Assembly (NCBI RefSeq): GCF_947499215.1
Contig: NZ_CANMNI010000002.1
Location: 992,001 to 1,056,000, forward strand
Length of the DNA stretch: 64,000 nucleotides
DNA from: an uncultured Pontibacter sp.
Lineage (GTDB): Bacteria; Bacteroidota; Bacteroidia; Cytophagales; Hymenobacteraceae
Direction of reading: 5' to 3'
Positions 8,502-19,400 of this stretch are shown in pieces. Position 1 is the stretch's first letter, and each line of letters begins with the position of its first letter. The position numbers and the translations under genes are program-made. Below the pieces are notes generated by a model that searched no databases, had not been told where the DNA came from, and saw only the letters and a program-made list of their open reading frames with translations.

Positions 8502-9128
8502 CTAGAATGGTAAACGCCAGTTAGCGATCTGTTCGATGAATAACGGTCCCGCCTTTGGCACCAGCGCCAAACTGATCACCATACCATACACAGCACCATA
8601 AAAGTGGGCATCGTGGTTGATATTGTCGCCCATGCGTTTGCCTTGGAAGTAAGAGTACATCAGATATAAGATACCTAAGATAAAACCGGGAATACACAGA
8701 ATAGCATAGAGGCAGATGTCCTGTGTTGGGTAGAACAGGATACTAGAAAACACCACCGAAGCCACCCCGCCAGAAGCCCCTAGAGCACGATAGGCCGGAT
8801 CATTACGGTGCTTTAGGTAAGTAGGTATATCCGATACGATAATACCGCCCAAATAAATCAGCATGTAGATAAGTATACCTGTCACATCCCCGAAAATAGC
8901 CCCAAACGTCATCTCAACGGCATTTCCAAAGAAGAATAGCGTGAACATATTGAAGAACAGGTGAGTATAGTCGGCATGCAGGAAACCTGAGGTCAGGAAA
9001 CGGTGCCAAGAGTTGTCACGCGCTAGTGAATACGGATGGAAAATCCAGTTTTGCATTAGCTCATGGTTCTTCCAAGCATACCATGATATGCCTACTGTAA
9101 TGATAATCAGGATGACAGTAACGCTCAT
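8502..9128 (-). CDS. Rhomboid family intramembrane serine protease
   Basis: This is a 208-residue membrane protein with six hydrophobic segments. The rhomboid catalytic dyad is visible: Ser119 in G-A-S-G-G and His175 in N-H-D-A-H-F-Y-G. The L1-loop and H-x-x-x-H-L-F-x-N-M motif (HADYTHLFFNM, residues 51-61) is also present. Rhomboids cut single-span membrane proteins inside the bilayer. The length is that of the minimal six-helix bacterial form (GlpG core). Its substrate is unknown. The gene is separated by about 100 bases from the fasciclin gene downstream. Confidence 0.9.
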   Translation of the reverse strand: MSVTVILIIITVGISWYAWKNHELMQNWIFHPYSLARDNSWHRFLTSGFLHADYTHLFFNMFTLFFFGNAVEMTFGAIFGDVTGILIYMLIYLGGIIVSDIPTYLKHRNDPAYRALGASGGVASVVFSSILFYPTQDICLYAILCIPGFILGILYLMYSYFQGKRMGDNINHDAHFYGAVYGMVISLALVPKAGPLFIEQIANWRLPF

Positions 9129-9161
9129 TTTATTTTTGAATGAGTGATTTAGTGAATTAAT

Positions 9162-9193
9162 GGTGAATGATGAATCCGATTCATTAATTCACC
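9162..9193. repeat. Inverted repeat hairpin in the 9129-9386 gap
   Basis: GGTGAATGATGAATC pairs imperfectly with GATTCATTAATTCACC. The stem is A/T-rich and has no T-run, so it may be a weak terminator for the leftward polyprenyl synthase gene or a simple imperfect repeat. Nothing else is visible in this gap. Confidence 0.35.
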
Positions 9194-9386
9194 CTAGAAT
9201 TATGTTGAAACCAGTGTCTTAACTTATGAAGAGCGAATAGTTTCGGGACTCATCAAAGGCTTTCAGGCACAATGCTATAATGGCCAATGCTATACCTGCA
9301 AATATACTACTCCATATCTGAGAATATTTACCTGAGAATTTAATCCCTGCGAATCAACAATTTAACAATACAGCAATTTAGCAATT

Positions 9387-10361
9387 CTACGAATCCCTCT
9401 CCATCAGTTGCAGTGCCAGCCCATGGATGGTTGCTTTGCGCTCCACAGGTACTTGCACGGCGTCCAAGTGGTGCAAAGCCCGCTGGAAATAGAAATCGAT
9501 TTGCTGTTCGGTTTGCTTGCGGATGTTGAGCTGGTCGTAAACGGCTGTGATGGCCTGTACCTTTTCTTCGGCTGTTTCGGCATCGGTGATGTTGCGCCAG
9601 TCGAGAATAGTTTGCAGTTGTTCGTTGTTGGCTTGCTCCAAAGCCGTCAACATCAGGAACGTCTTTTTATCAGACAGGATATCGCCGCCTACCTGTTTGC
9701 CGAATTTGTCTTTATCGCCATACACGTCAAGCAGATCGTCGCGGAGCTGGAAGGCGATGCCTACGTTGTCGCCAAAAGCTTTCAGGTGCTCGGCGTCGCT
9801 ATCAGGGGCTCCCTGCAGGATGGCGCCTAGTTCCAGACTGAAGCCTAATAGCACTGCCGTTTTCAAGGTGATCATCTGGATATACTCCTCAATGCTCACC
9901 TGTTCGCGGCGCTCGAAATTCATGTCGAGTTGCTGGCCCTCGCATACCTCGGCAGCCGTTTTGCTGAACAGCGTGAGTACCTTGCCTAGCTTGTCGGGCG
10001 CTATACCTAACATCATTTCGTAAGCACGCACCAGCATTACGTCGCCGCTTAGAATGGCGGTGTTGGCGTTCCACTTTTCGTGCACGGTTTGCTGCCCGCG
10101 GCGCAGGGGGGCCTTGTCCATGATGTCGTCGTGCATGAGCGTGAAGTTGTGGAAAACCTCCACTGCCGCAGCGGGCAATAGCGCGTTTTCCACATCATCA
10201 GCATACATTTTTGCAGCCAGAAGCACCAGTAAGGGCCTTATCCGCTTTCCGCCCAAGGCCATGATGTAGCGAATGGGCTCGTAAAGTTCCGCCGGCTGAT
10301 CGCCGTAGCGGAGGGTATTCAAGGTTTGGTTAATCTGGGTTGAAAGCTGCGTAATATCCAC
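9387..10361 (-). CDS. Polyprenyl (farnesyl/geranylgeranyl-type) diphosphate synthase
   Basis: This is a trans-prenyltransferase of 324 residues that condenses isopentenyl diphosphate onto an allylic diphosphate. The first Asp-rich motif D-D-I-M-D is at residues 78-82 (LMHDDIMDKAPLRRG) and the second, LRDDLLDVYGD, is near residue 207. The GGKRIRP motif near residue 38 binds diphosphate. Chain length cannot be fixed from sequence; the residues before the first motif (HNFTL) suggest a medium chain product. The start is GTG at 10361, because no in-frame ATG lies near. The gene begins only 7 bases after the RNase R gene ends, so the two form an operon. Confidence 0.9.
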   Translation of the reverse strand: MDITQLSTQINQTLNTLRYGDQPAELYEPIRYIMALGGKRIRPLLVLLAAKMYADDVENALLPAAAVEVFHNFTLMHDDIMDKAPLRRGQQTVHEKWNANTAILSGDVMLVRAYEMMLGIAPDKLGKVLTLFSKTAAEVCEGQQLDMNFERREQVSIEEYIQMITLKTAVLLGFSLELGAILQGAPDSDAEHLKAFGDNVGIAFQLRDDLLDVYGDKDKFGKQVGGDILSDKKTFLMLTALEQANNEQLQTILDWRNITDAETAEEKVQAITAVYDQLNIRKQTEQQIDFYFQRALHHLDAVQVPVERKATIHGLALQLMERDS

Positions 10362-10368
10362 AGGGGTG

Positions 10369-12654
10369 TTAGTGTGTTTTAAGGGTTTCTACCAGTTCCA
10401 TGTCGATGGTGCGCTCGGCCATGTTGGCGCCCACAATCTCGACCATCACCTCATCTCCAAAAGAGATAATGCGCTTCGACTGACGACCAATAATGCGGTA
10501 GTTGTTGGCGTCCAGTTCGTAATAGTCGTCGTTCAGACTCGACAGGCGCACCATACCTTCGCACTTGTTCTCTTCAATCTCCACAAATATACCCCATTCT
10601 GTCACACCAGACACAATTCCTTTGTATTGGTTGCCGATGGTGTCCTTCATGAATTCCACTTGCTTGTACTTAATGGAAGCACGCTCGGCATCGGCGGCAC
10701 GTTTCTCCATTTCGGAAGAATGACGGCAGCGCTCTTCGTAGGCTTCTTTGTCCTCCGACTGACCACCGTCTAGGTAATGCTGCAACAGGCGGTGCGCCAT
10801 CATATCGGGGTAACGGCGAATCGGTGACGTGAAGTGCGAGTAGTGGTCGAAAGCCAGACCAAAGTGGCCCTCGGGCTCGGTGCTATACTTGGCCTTTGCC
10901 ATGGTGCGGATCGCCAGATTCTGCAGCACGCTCTGCTCCGGCTTGCCTTCTATTTCGTGCGTCAGGTTGTTCAGTTCTTCCGAAATGTCGCCATCCGGGT
11001 CTACTTTGTAACCGAACTTGCGAGCAAAGATCGAGAACGTACTCAGCTTGTCTGGATCCGGGGAACCATGCGTACGGTATACCATGGTGGGGCGCTTCTT
11101 GCCTTTGCCCTTGTTGTAGACAAACTCGGCTACCTTGCGGTTAGCCAACAGCATGAATTCCTCAATCAGCTTGTGGGCGTCTTTGCGCTCTTTTACATAT
11201 ATAGAGAGCGGTTTGCCGTTCTCGTCTAACCTAAATTTCACTTCAGTTGTCTCAAAACTGATAGCGCCGTTCTTGAAGCGCTTCTCCTGCAGCTTTTTGG
11301 CGATGTTGTTCAGGATATTGATCTCCTCGGCAAAATCACCCTCACCTGTCTCAATGCGCTCCTGTGCGTCTTCGTAGGCGAAGCGGCGGTCAGAGTAAGT
11401 CACGGTGCGGCCATACCACGTATCGTAGAGCTTACCATTGTCATCAAGCTCAAACACCACCGAGAAAGTGAATTTCTCTTCGTTCGGGCGAAGCGAACAA
11501 AGGCCGTTTGAGAGGCGCTCCGGCAACATTGGGATGGTTCTATCCACAAGGTATACCGATGTGGCTCTGTGGAAAGCTTCCTTTTCGAGCAAGCTGCGCG
11601 GGTGCACGTAATGGGTCACGTCGGCAATATGCACGCCGATTTCCCAGTTACCGTTCTCGAGTTTCTGTATCGACAGGGCGTCATCAAAGTCCTTGGCGTC
11701 GGCAGGGTCGATGGTGAAAGTAGTCACGTCACGCATGTCGCGGCGCTTGGCAATCTCACCCGCAGGTATCTTGTCCGATATCTGATTAGCTTCCTCTTCC
11801 ACTTCCTCTGGGAATTCGAACGGCAGCCCGAACTCGGCCATGATGGAGTGAATTTCAGCTTCGTGCTCACCGGCCGGACCAAATACGCGGATTACTTCGC
11901 CTGTTGGGTTCTTGCCGGGCTCTTTTGGCCACTCCACAATCTTCACCAGCACCTTGTCACCAGACTCGGCTCCGTTTAGACCACGCTCTCCCACGAACAC
12001 GTCGAAATAAAGTTTCTTGAAGTCAGGTACTACAAAGCCGAAGTTTTTCGACAACTGCATAATGCCCACCAGTTCGGTGCGGGAGCGCTCTAACACTTCC
12101 ACCACGATGCCTTCGGAACGGCCGCCCTGCATAGTTGGCAGCACTTCCACTTTTACTTTATCGCCATCCATGGCGTACTTCAGGTGTTCGCGGAACACGC
12201 GCACGTCGTCTTCAGTCTCCTCAGACACAATGTAGGCGTACTTACTATTGGCAAGGTCCACGCGGCCCGTGATGATGTTGACGCGCAGGTTGAGCTGGTA
12301 CTTATCGCCGTCTATCAGCAGCAATTTGTTTTCGCGCACGAGGTTGTTGACAATAACTTGTAGCTCATCGCGGCCTTTCTTATCCACCACACCCAATCGG
12401 CGGTTCATCTGGCGCTGCGTGAATACGGTGTCTGGGCTGCTGGAGAACATCTCTAGCACGATGCCTTTAGCGGATCTGTCTCTTCCGCCTTTGCGGCCTA
12501 AACCTGATGAATCGCGTCTGGATGAGTCTCTGCGGGACGATGAGCCCCCTCTTGGTGATGAATCTCTTTTGGAAGAGTCTCCTCTGCGGGAGCCTCCTTT
12601 TTCGCTGCGGCCTTCGTTATCCTTGCCGCCTTTGCTTGGTCTTTTACTTCTCAT
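10369..12654 (-). CDS. rnr: Ribonuclease R
   Basis: This processive 3'-5' exoribonuclease degrades structured RNA. From the ATG at 12654 it is 762 residues, with a basic, Ser/Gly/Arg-rich disordered N-terminal tail (residues about 1-55), a winged-helix and cold-shock region, the RNB catalytic domain and a C-terminal S1 domain (GNQYKGIVSGVTEWGIFVEI). The RNB active-site motif is TFTIDPADAKDFDDALSI, whose four Asp bind Mg2+. The RNB signature HYSHFTSPIRRYPDMMAHRLL is also present. The longer ORF start 16 codons upstream adds a non-homologous piece. The polyprenyl synthase gene follows 7 bases later. Confidence 0.95.
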   Translation of the reverse strand: MRSKRPSKGGKDNEGRSEKGGSRRGDSSKRDSSPRGGSSSRRDSSRRDSSGLGRKGGRDRSAKGIVLEMFSSSPDTVFTQRQMNRRLGVVDKKGRDELQVIVNNLVRENKLLLIDGDKYQLNLRVNIITGRVDLANSKYAYIVSEETEDDVRVFREHLKYAMDGDKVKVEVLPTMQGGRSEGIVVEVLERSRTELVGIMQLSKNFGFVVPDFKKLYFDVFVGERGLNGAESGDKVLVKIVEWPKEPGKNPTGEVIRVFGPAGEHEAEIHSIMAEFGLPFEFPEEVEEEANQISDKIPAGEIAKRRDMRDVTTFTIDPADAKDFDDALSIQKLENGNWEIGVHIADVTHYVHPRSLLEKEAFHRATSVYLVDRTIPMLPERLSNGLCSLRPNEEKFTFSVVFELDDNGKLYDTWYGRTVTYSDRRFAYEDAQERIETGEGDFAEEINILNNIAKKLQEKRFKNGAISFETTEVKFRLDENGKPLSIYVKERKDAHKLIEEFMLLANRKVAEFVYNKGKGKKRPTMVYRTHGSPDPDKLSTFSIFARKFGYKVDPDGDISEELNNLTHEIEGKPEQSVLQNLAIRTMAKAKYSTEPEGHFGLAFDHYSHFTSPIRRYPDMMAHRLLQHYLDGGQSEDKEAYEERCRHSSEMEKRAADAERASIKYKQVEFMKDTIGNQYKGIVSGVTEWGIFVEIEENKCEGMVRLSSLNDDYYELDANNYRIIGRQSKRIISFGDEVMVEIVGANMAERTIDMELVETLKTH

Positions 12655-12825
12655 GTATCTTGCTATGTATCGCTGGCCTGGTACGATTTGCACCGCAGCC
12701 ATTACAATCTTTAATCCAAATAGTTTAGCTACTATACGCCTACAGCGTATGCTTGGGTTAAAGAGCGCACTAATTTCAGGTGAATTTATATAGAAAGATC
12801 TATATATGAGCTATGATGAGGGGTA

Positions 12826-14667
12826 TTAGTTCGCCACAACGGGCACACCCGCCTTCATAGCTTCCCGCTTTTGCTGGGCTAGGATGATGGCTTCGGGCTC
12901 ACCACTAGGTATGGCGCTGATGAGCGAACGGGTATAGTCATGTTGCGGATTTTGGAAGATTTGGGCAGGTATACCTTGCTCCACAATGCGCCCTTCGTGC
13001 ATCACCAGAATGCGGTCGGCCATGTGCTTGGCCACGGCCAGATCGTGTGTGATGAAGATGTACGTCATGTTGAACTCCCGCTTGAGTTCGTTGAGCAAAT
13101 TGAGCACCTGCGCCTGCACCGACACGTCCAGCGCCGACACGGACTCATCACAAATCAACAGCTTAGGCTGCAGTGCTAAGGCCCTTGCAATGGCAATCCG
13201 TTGCCTTTGTCCACCTGAAAAGGCCTGTAGATAACGCTGTGCATGCTCCGCACTAAGACCCACTTTATCAAGGAGTTCAAACACCTTTCCACGGCGTTCT
13301 TTTTCATTTCCGTATAGCTTATGCACACGCATCGGCTCCAAAATGGCCTCGCCTACGGTATGCATGGGGTTGAGTGAGGTATAAGGGTCTTGGAAGATCA
13401 TCTGGAAATGGCGGCGGTTCTGGCGTAGGGTTTCAGCGTTCATGCTAGCAATGTCGCGCCCCTCAAATAGCACGCTTCCTTTCGTCGGCTCCACAAGTCT
13501 TAGTATAGCTCTTCCCAAAGAAGTCTTACCACTCCCTGACTCCCCTACTAGCGCAATGGTTTCACCATGCTTTACGTCAAAGCTTACTCCATCCACGGCT
13601 TTTACATAGCCTGACACCCGGGAGAAAATTCCTTTCTTGATGGGAAAGTATACTTGCAAGTCCTGCACCTGCAGCAAATGTGGTTTCTGGCTGTTGTCGC
13701 GCTGTTGTTTTATACCGGACACCGTACCCACGTAGGCATTCACCACGTCCACTAAAGACGGCTCGTATACCTGTGGCTTCTTTTCACGGATATTGCCTTG
13801 CTCGTCTTCCTCCATGAAGTCTGCCACCGTGGGCAGCGTGGACTGTGCTTTCGTGGTGAGTTTGGGGCGACAAGCTAATAGTCCTTTGGTATAGGGGTGC
13901 TGCGGATTGGTAAAAATGTCTAGCACTTTGCCTTGCTCTACTATCCTGCCCTTGTACATCACCAGAATGCGGTCGGCGATTTCAGCAACTACGCCTAGGT
14001 CGTGCGTAATGAACAGCACAGCGGTGTTTTCCTTGACTCGTAGCTCATCAATGAGCGACAGCATGTGAGCCTGTACAGTCACGTCCAAAGCGGTGGTCGG
14101 CTCGTCGGCAATCAGGATGGAAGGTTCGCAGGCCATGGCCATGGCGATCATAACGCGTTGCTTTTGTCCGCCTGAAATCTGGTGTGGATAAGTATCGTAA
14201 ATTTGCATGGGCCTTGGGAGCCTAGCCTGCTCAAAAAGCTGTATAGTGCGCTTTTTGGCTTCTTTTTTGGAAATCCGTTTGTGCAACAAAAGTACCTCCG
14301 CCACCTGTTGTCCACAGGTATGTACGGGATTCAGCGACGACATCGGCTCCTGAAAGATCATCGATATTTCATTACCGCGAATTTTCTGCAGTTGCTTTTC
14401 AGGAAGCTGCAGCAAGTCCACCTGCCCCAGCTGAGCCGACTGAAAATCGACCTTCCCTCCCGCTATTATTGCTGGTGGGGTATTTAAAAGCTGCATCAGC
14501 GACAGCGCCGTCACCGATTTCCCTGAGCCCGACTCCCCCACGATAGCCACCGTCTCCCCCGGATATACCGCAAACGAAACCTTATCCACGGCTCGATTTA
14601 TACCTTGGCGCGTTGCGAAAGTGGTTTCAAGATCCGTGACTTGTAATATGGGAGTAGGTATAGGCAA
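12826..14667 (-). CDS. Peptide-type ABC transporter, two fused ATPase domains
   Basis: This is a 613-residue fusion of two nucleotide-binding domains, as in the DppD-DppF/GsiA (oligopeptide and glutathione uptake) family. Domain 1 (about 5-290) has GESGSGKSV, the signature ISGGQKQRV and [14 protein letters not shown]. Domain 2 (about 325-600) has [18 protein letters not shown] and [14 protein letters not shown]. In the second Walker B the usual D-E-P is D-E-S. Each domain ends with the Opp/Dpp-type C-terminal region ([16 protein letters not shown]). No permease or binding protein is next to it, so the partner genes lie elsewhere. No in-frame ATG exists at the N terminus; the likely start is TTG at 14667. 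Confidence 0.85.
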   Translation of the reverse strand: MPIPTPILQVTDLETTFATRQGINRAVDKVSFAVYPGETVAIVGESGSGKSVTALSLMQLLNTPPAIIAGGKVDFQSAQLGQVDLLQLPEKQLQKIRGNEISMIFQEPMSSLNPVHTCGQQVAEVLLLHKRISKKEAKKRTIQLFEQARLPRPMQIYDTYPHQISGGQKQRVMIAMAMACEPSILIADEPTTALDVTVQAHMLSLIDELRVKENTAVLFITHDLGVVAEIADRILVMYKGRIVEQGKVLDIFTNPQHPYTKGLLACRPKLTTKAQSTLPTVADFMEEDEQGNIREKKPQVYEPSLVDVVNAYVGTVSGIKQQRDNSQKPHLLQVQDLQVYFPIKKGIFSRVSGYVKAVDGVSFDVKHGETIALVGESGSGKTSLGRAILRLVEPTKGSVLFEGRDIASMNAETLRQNRRHFQMIFQDPYTSLNPMHTVGEAILEPMRVHKLYGNEKERRGKVFELLDKVGLSAEHAQRYLQAFSGGQRQRIAIARALALQPKLLICDESVSALDVSVQAQVLNLLNELKREFNMTYIFITHDLAVAKHMADRILVMHEGRIVEQGIPAQIFQNPQHDYTRSLISAIPSGEPEAIILAQQKREAMKAGVPVVAN

Positions 14668-14721
14668 GGGGGATGGGCTAGGTACTTTGGTAAAAATAAG
14701 CGATTATGGGTAATTAGCTAG

Positions 14722-15495
14722 CTATTGTGTTATATCTATTTGCTTCCCGTCAGCTGTATAGGCCTGTACTATACCTATGCCTTCTTTTATATAAATGCCT
14801 TTTATATAGTCTAGCGGGTAATGCTTGAGAAAGTATGTTTCATCGGCGGTATACTGCGGGCTGTTCAGGTACAGGTGGTACACATTCTGATGTTGTACAC
14901 CATTTAAAGTTATAATGGGTACAAACTCCTGTGTTATGTCACTGTGCTTATAGATCAAGTTGGTAGGATCTTTAGCTAAAGTAAAGGTGCGGTACAGCAT
15001 CAAATTATCGTAGCTGCCCATTCCGCGCGTTACAGTTGTGGGGAATTTGTTATCAAATCCAACTGTGAATAGAATTACATCAGCTACCTGTTCTTTGTTT
15101 TTAATATCATTAAAACCATGCTGGTTCGCGTCCTTAGTATACCTCATCATGATGCTTACAGGTAGTATACCTTCTACATAAGTCCAGTATGCTCTCTCTT
15201 CCCCAGAGTAATATTCTTTACAATTGTAAGTGCCTAGTTTGCCTGTTGTTTGTGTTTTACCTGTTTCTCTTACAAGTATCTTCATTGGAGAAAAACCATC
15301 TGAGGCATGGTAATACATCAACAGTTTTGTATCCCCTGAGCGAATGACATATTTATTGTCTGGACCAATCTCAGCTGGCAGATAAGGTATTAGCTCACCT
15401 GTCAGTTCCACCTTACCCAAGTGCACGTCTTCACAAGTACAGGAATAAAGGCTGATAGATACTATCAAGGCAGCTACTAGTTTTCTAAATTTCAT
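14722..15495 (-). CDS. Hypothetical lipoprotein (257 aa)
   Basis: The likely start is the ATG at 15495 (MKFRKLVAALIVSISLYSC), because the longer ORF has a non-signal N-terminal extension. A lipobox L-Y-S-C with a Cys near residue 19 predicts lipidation and surface or periplasmic location. The rest is a beta-rich sequence with no recognised motif. A candidate -7 element (CAAAAATA on the plus strand, 15500-15507) lies just upstream, which would give an almost leaderless message. The gene is not obviously cotranscribed with lspA, which has a terminator between. The function is unknown. Confidence 0.55.
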   Translation of the reverse strand: MKFRKLVAALIVSISLYSCTCEDVHLGKVELTGELIPYLPAEIGPDNKYVIRSGDTKLLMYYHASDGFSPMKILVRETGKTQTTGKLGTYNCKEYYSGEERAYWTYVEGILPVSIMMRYTKDANQHGFNDIKNKEQVADVILFTVGFDNKFPTTVTRGMGSYDNLMLYRTFTLAKDPTNLIYKHSDITQEFVPIITLNGVQHQNVYHLYLNSPQYTADETYFLKHYPLDYIKGIYIKEGIGIVQAYTADGKQIDITQ

Positions 15496-15499
15496 TATC

Positions 15500-15507
15500 C
15501 AAAAATA
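15500..15507 (-). promoter_or_regulatory. Candidate -7 element TATTTTTG
   Basis: The minus-strand reading TATTTTTG matches the TAnnTTTG consensus. Its G is five bases before the ATG at 15495, so transcription would start at or near the start codon. A possible -33 (TTTTG, 15524-15527 region) is 16 bases away, shorter than the usual 19-21. Confidence 0.3.
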
Positions 15508-15629
15508 TGGGATTGCTACTGCAGCAAAAAGGCATGAAATATAAGTATTTGTCAAGTAATTGTAACTATAAGATTTGCACGGATTGTATGGACGATGAAG
15601 TCGTAATTCAGTACAGTTAACCTTAAACA

Positions 15630-15664
15630 AAAAAGCGGCTGCTCCACATGGAACAGCCGCTTTT
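15630..15664 (-). terminator. Intrinsic terminator after lspA
   Basis: AAAAGCGGCTG-C-TCC pairs with GGA-A-CAGCCGCTTTT across ACAT. On the minus strand it ends in TTTTTTGTTT, a good rho-independent terminator for lspA; it is symmetric enough to act in both directions. Confidence 0.75.
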
Positions 15665-15684
15665 CTTTTATATTTACTTATACC

Positions 15685-16305
15685 TTAAAACCCCTGTTGT
15701 TCTGCCGCTGGCTTCTTAACAGGCTCTTCGTGGTGCGCAAAAAAGCGCTTCTGATTGAAGAGGATGATCAGTACCCCAACGAAGATGGCCGAGTCCGCTA
15801 CGTTGAAAATAGGCCACAGCGACATCGGCTTGCCACCCAGCAACGGTATCCAGTGGGGAACGATACCTTCCCATATATCCACATAGAACATGTCAATTAC
15901 CTGCCCATGAAACCAAGGAGTTGGCGAGCCATAAGGATGGTTGTCGAACAATACACCGTAGAACGTACTGTCAATCAAGTTGCCAATGGCACCACCCAAA
16001 ATCAAACCAATGCACCAGATCAGACCCTTAGGAGCTTTCGTCTGAACAAGGTGGTAAATGTAGTAAGCGATACCAAACACTGCCACCAATCGGAACAGCG
16101 ACAGCATCAGCTTGCCGTAATCCGAGCCGAGTTCTACACCGAAGGCCATACCCGGATTCAGGGTATAATGTAGCTTCAGCCAGTCGCCTAAGAGCACGAT
16201 TTCGCCCGGCATACCCATTTCCATGTTATAATGCACGATAAGCTTCACAACTTGGTCGATGATGATGACGATAAGGGCCACCAGGTAGTACTTCCAATAT
16301 TTCAT
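15685..16305 (-). CDS. lspA: Lipoprotein signal peptidase LspA
   Basis: This inner-membrane aspartic peptidase removes the signal peptide of diacylglyceryl-modified prolipoproteins. Its four-helix layout is visible. The conserved motifs are GGAIGNLIDSTFYG (first catalytic Asp in N-L-I-D), VIDMFYVD and FNVADSAI (second catalytic Asp). At 206 residues it is longer than the ~165-residue E. coli enzyme because of a longer insertion between helices 3 and 4, typical of Bacteroidota. The abundance of lipobox proteins in this window (1304, 14722, 30055, 41321, 46926, 48364) gives it obvious substrates. It lies downstream of ileS, separated by a hairpin at 16366-16391. Confidence 0.95.
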   Translation of the reverse strand: MKYWKYYLVALIVIIIDQVVKLIVHYNMEMGMPGEIVLLGDWLKLHYTLNPGMAFGVELGSDYGKLMLSLFRLVAVFGIAYYIYHLVQTKAPKGLIWCIGLILGGAIGNLIDSTFYGVLFDNHPYGSPTPWFHGQVIDMFYVDIWEGIVPHWIPLLGGKPMSLWPIFNVADSAIFVGVLIILFNQKRFFAHHEEPVKKPAAEQQGF

Positions 16306-16365
16306 GTTTCGTCAATTAGGCTGCAGGAGTTTTATAAAGCCGCTGCAGGATAATGTATAAGGTAT

Positions 16366-16391
16366 AGCCCCGGCTATTTGCAGCCGGGGCT
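16366..16391 (-). terminator. Hairpin between ileS and lspA
   Basis: AGCCCCGGCT (16366-16375) pairs perfectly with AGCCGGGGCT (16382-16391) around a 6-base loop. The following T-run is weak on either strand, so it may only partly stop transcription from ileS to lspA. Confidence 0.55.
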
Positions 16392-16401
16392 TATTATTCA
16401 T

Positions 16402-19400
16402 CTAAGCTACAATCGCTTCCGTGCGAATGTGGATGTTTACTTGGTAATCGTCCACCTCTAGGATAGTGCCATCTACCACATTATCAGTCAGTTCAAGGCT
16501 CAAAGCCTGTGTCTCGGCCTGTATGTAGTCGCGGAAGTTTTCCACAGCGGCATTGACCTCTTGCACCGACGCCTGCAGCACGATGTGTATCTTGTCCTGC
16601 ACCTCCAGATTGCTGTCTTTGCGCAGGTTCTGGATACGGTTCACCAGTTCGCGGGCGATACCTTCCTGCTTCAGCTCTTCGGTGATGGTCACGTCGAGCG
16701 CAACAGTCAACCTGCCTTCGCTAGCCACCAACCAGCCCGGGATGTCCTCCGAAGAGATTTCCACGTCCTCCGGAGTCAGCACAGCAGTTTCCTCATCGCT
16801 GATTTGCAACTCGATTCCGCCTTCACGCTCCAAATGGGCGATGTCGTCTTGGTTCATTTGCTGCACGGCGGCGGCTACCAGTTTCATCTTCGGACCGAAA
16901 ACCTGACCTAGCTTCTTGAAGTTCGGCTTGATTTTCTTCACCAGAATGCCTGATGTATCGTCGATGTACTCCACGTGCTTGATGTTCACCTCGCTCATAA
17001 TCAGGTCTTCCACCGCCTGAATTTGCTGGCGTGTTCTGTCGTTGAGCACAGGTATAAGGATGCGCTGCAACGGCTGACGCACCTTGATGAAGTGCTTCTT
17101 GCGCAACGAGTGCACCAGCGACGAAATAGTCTGGGCCAGCGCCATGCGCTCTTCCAAATCCTTGTCGATAGCCGAATGCTCTACTTCCGGGTAGTACGCC
17201 AAGTGCACCGATTCCTCTTTGTGCTTGCCGCTCACTAAGTTCAGGTCGCGGTACAATTGCTCGGCATAGAACGGCGCGATAGGCGAAGCCAGCTTGGCGA
17301 TAACTTCCAGACAGGTATAGAGCGTCTGGTAAGCGGCCATCTTGTCTTCGTTATACTCGCCTTTCCAGAAACGTTTGCGGTTCAGGCGCACGTACCAGTT
17401 GCTCAGGTCGTCCACCACGAAATCCTGTATCGCACGGGCGGCACGGGTTGGGTCGTAATCTTCCAAATAGGAATCTACGTCGGCAACCAGCGTGTTCAGC
17501 TTCGAGATAATCCAGCGGTCGCTTTCTGTTCTGCGCTCCAATGGCACTTCGTCCTCGGCAAACGTGAAGTTATCTAGGTTAGCGTATAGCGCGAAGAAAG
17601 AGTAGGTGTTCTGTAGCGTTCCGAAGAATCGGCGCTGTGTTTCCACCACACCCTCTGGGTTGAACTTCAGGTTGTCCCAAGGCGGTGCATTGGCAATCAT
17701 GTACCAGCGCACAGCGTCAGGACCGTACTTGCCAATCATCTCAAACGGGTCGATGGCGTTGCCAAGGCGCTTGCTCATCTTGTTGCCGTTCTTGTCGAGC
17801 ACCAGACCGTTGGCGATTACGTTCTTGTAAGCCACGCTGTCTTCCAGCATCACAGCCAGTGCGTGCAGCGTAAAGAACCAGCCGCGTGTCTGGTCAACAC
17901 CCTCGGCGATGTAGTCTGCCGGGAAGTTCTGTTCAAATATTTCTTTGTTCTCGAGCGGGTAGTGCCACTGTGCATAAGGCATGGCGCCCGAGTCAAACCA
18001 AACGTCAATAAGGTCTGTCTCTCTGTGCATTGGCTTTCCGGAGTGGCTCACCAGCACGATGTTGTCCACATACGGACGGTGCAGGTCGTTTATCTCCACA
18101 GCGGCATCCATCACGCCAGCGTCCACGGCACGGTCTATCTCGTCGCTCAGTTGCTGGATAGAGCCAATACAGATTTCCTCCTCGCCATCTTCTGTTCTCC
18201 AGATTGGCAGCGGCGTGCCCCAGTAGCGCGAGCGCGACAGGTTCCAGTCCACCAGGTTCTCCAGCCAGTTACCAAAACGGCCCGTACCGGTAGATTCAGG
18301 TTTCCAGTTGATGGTCTTATTCAGCTCAATCAGACGGTCCTTCACCGCAGTGGTTTTGATGAACCAGCTGTCCAGCGGATAGTATAACACGGGCTTGTCC
18401 GTACGCCAGCAATGCGGGTAGGTGTGCTCGTATTTCTCTACTTTAAAGGCTCTGCCCTCTTCTTTGAGTTTAATGGCAATCAGTACGTCGGTCGGCTTGT
18501 AGTCAGGTGCTGACTCGTCCTCTCCGGTGTAGTTCTTCACGTACATGCCGGCAAAGTCGGTTACTTCTTTCACGAAGCGGCCTTGCTTGTCTACGAGCGG
18601 CATCGGCTTGCCATTCTCATCCTCTACCATCAGCGCCGGGATGTCGTTCTGGGCAGCTACCCTGAAGTCATCCGAACCGAAGGTTGGGGAGATGTGCACG
18701 ATACCTGTACCATCTTCCGTGGTTACGAAGTCGCCTACCACCACACGGAACGCAGGCTTCTCCGGCTGCACGTAAGGCATCAGCTGGTGATACTCCACAC
18801 CGGCTAAATCAGCACCCGTGAATTCTTCTACTATCTTATAAGGAATCAGCTTGTCGCCGGAGCTGTACTCGGTCAACGGTATACCGTCTGCCTTCGGATT
18901 GAAGAAGCGGCTTACCAAGTCCTTGGCGAGTATCACCGAAATCGGCTCGTAGGTATAGGGGTTGTAGGTACGCACTTTCACGTACTTGATGCCCTTGCCT
19001 ACCGCCAAAGCCGTGTTGGCAGGAAGCGTCCAAGGCGTCGTCGTCCAAGCCAAGAAGAACACTTGCTCCTCCTCGTACTCGAACAGGAACATGTTGCGGG
19101 TGATTTTCTTCACCTCGAACTGCGCCACGATGGTCGTGTCCTTCACCATCTTGTAGCAACCCGGCTGGTTGAGTTCGTGCGAGCTCAAACCCGTACCCGC
19201 GCCTGGCGAGTAAGGCTGGATGGTATAGCCTTTGTATAAGAAACCTTTGTCGTACAGGCGCTTCAACAGGGCCCAAATTGACTCAATGTATTCGTTCTCA
19301 AAGGTGATGTACGGATTGTCAAGGTCCACCCAGTAACCCATCTTCTCAGTCAGGTCGTCCCACTGGCTCTTGAAGCGCATCACCGTTTCGCGGCAGCGCT

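Noticed and set aside
12248-12793. Plus-strand frame of 181 codons opposite the RNase R N-terminal tail
   Set aside because: The Ser/Arg/Leu-rich content is the complement of the basic RNase R tail.
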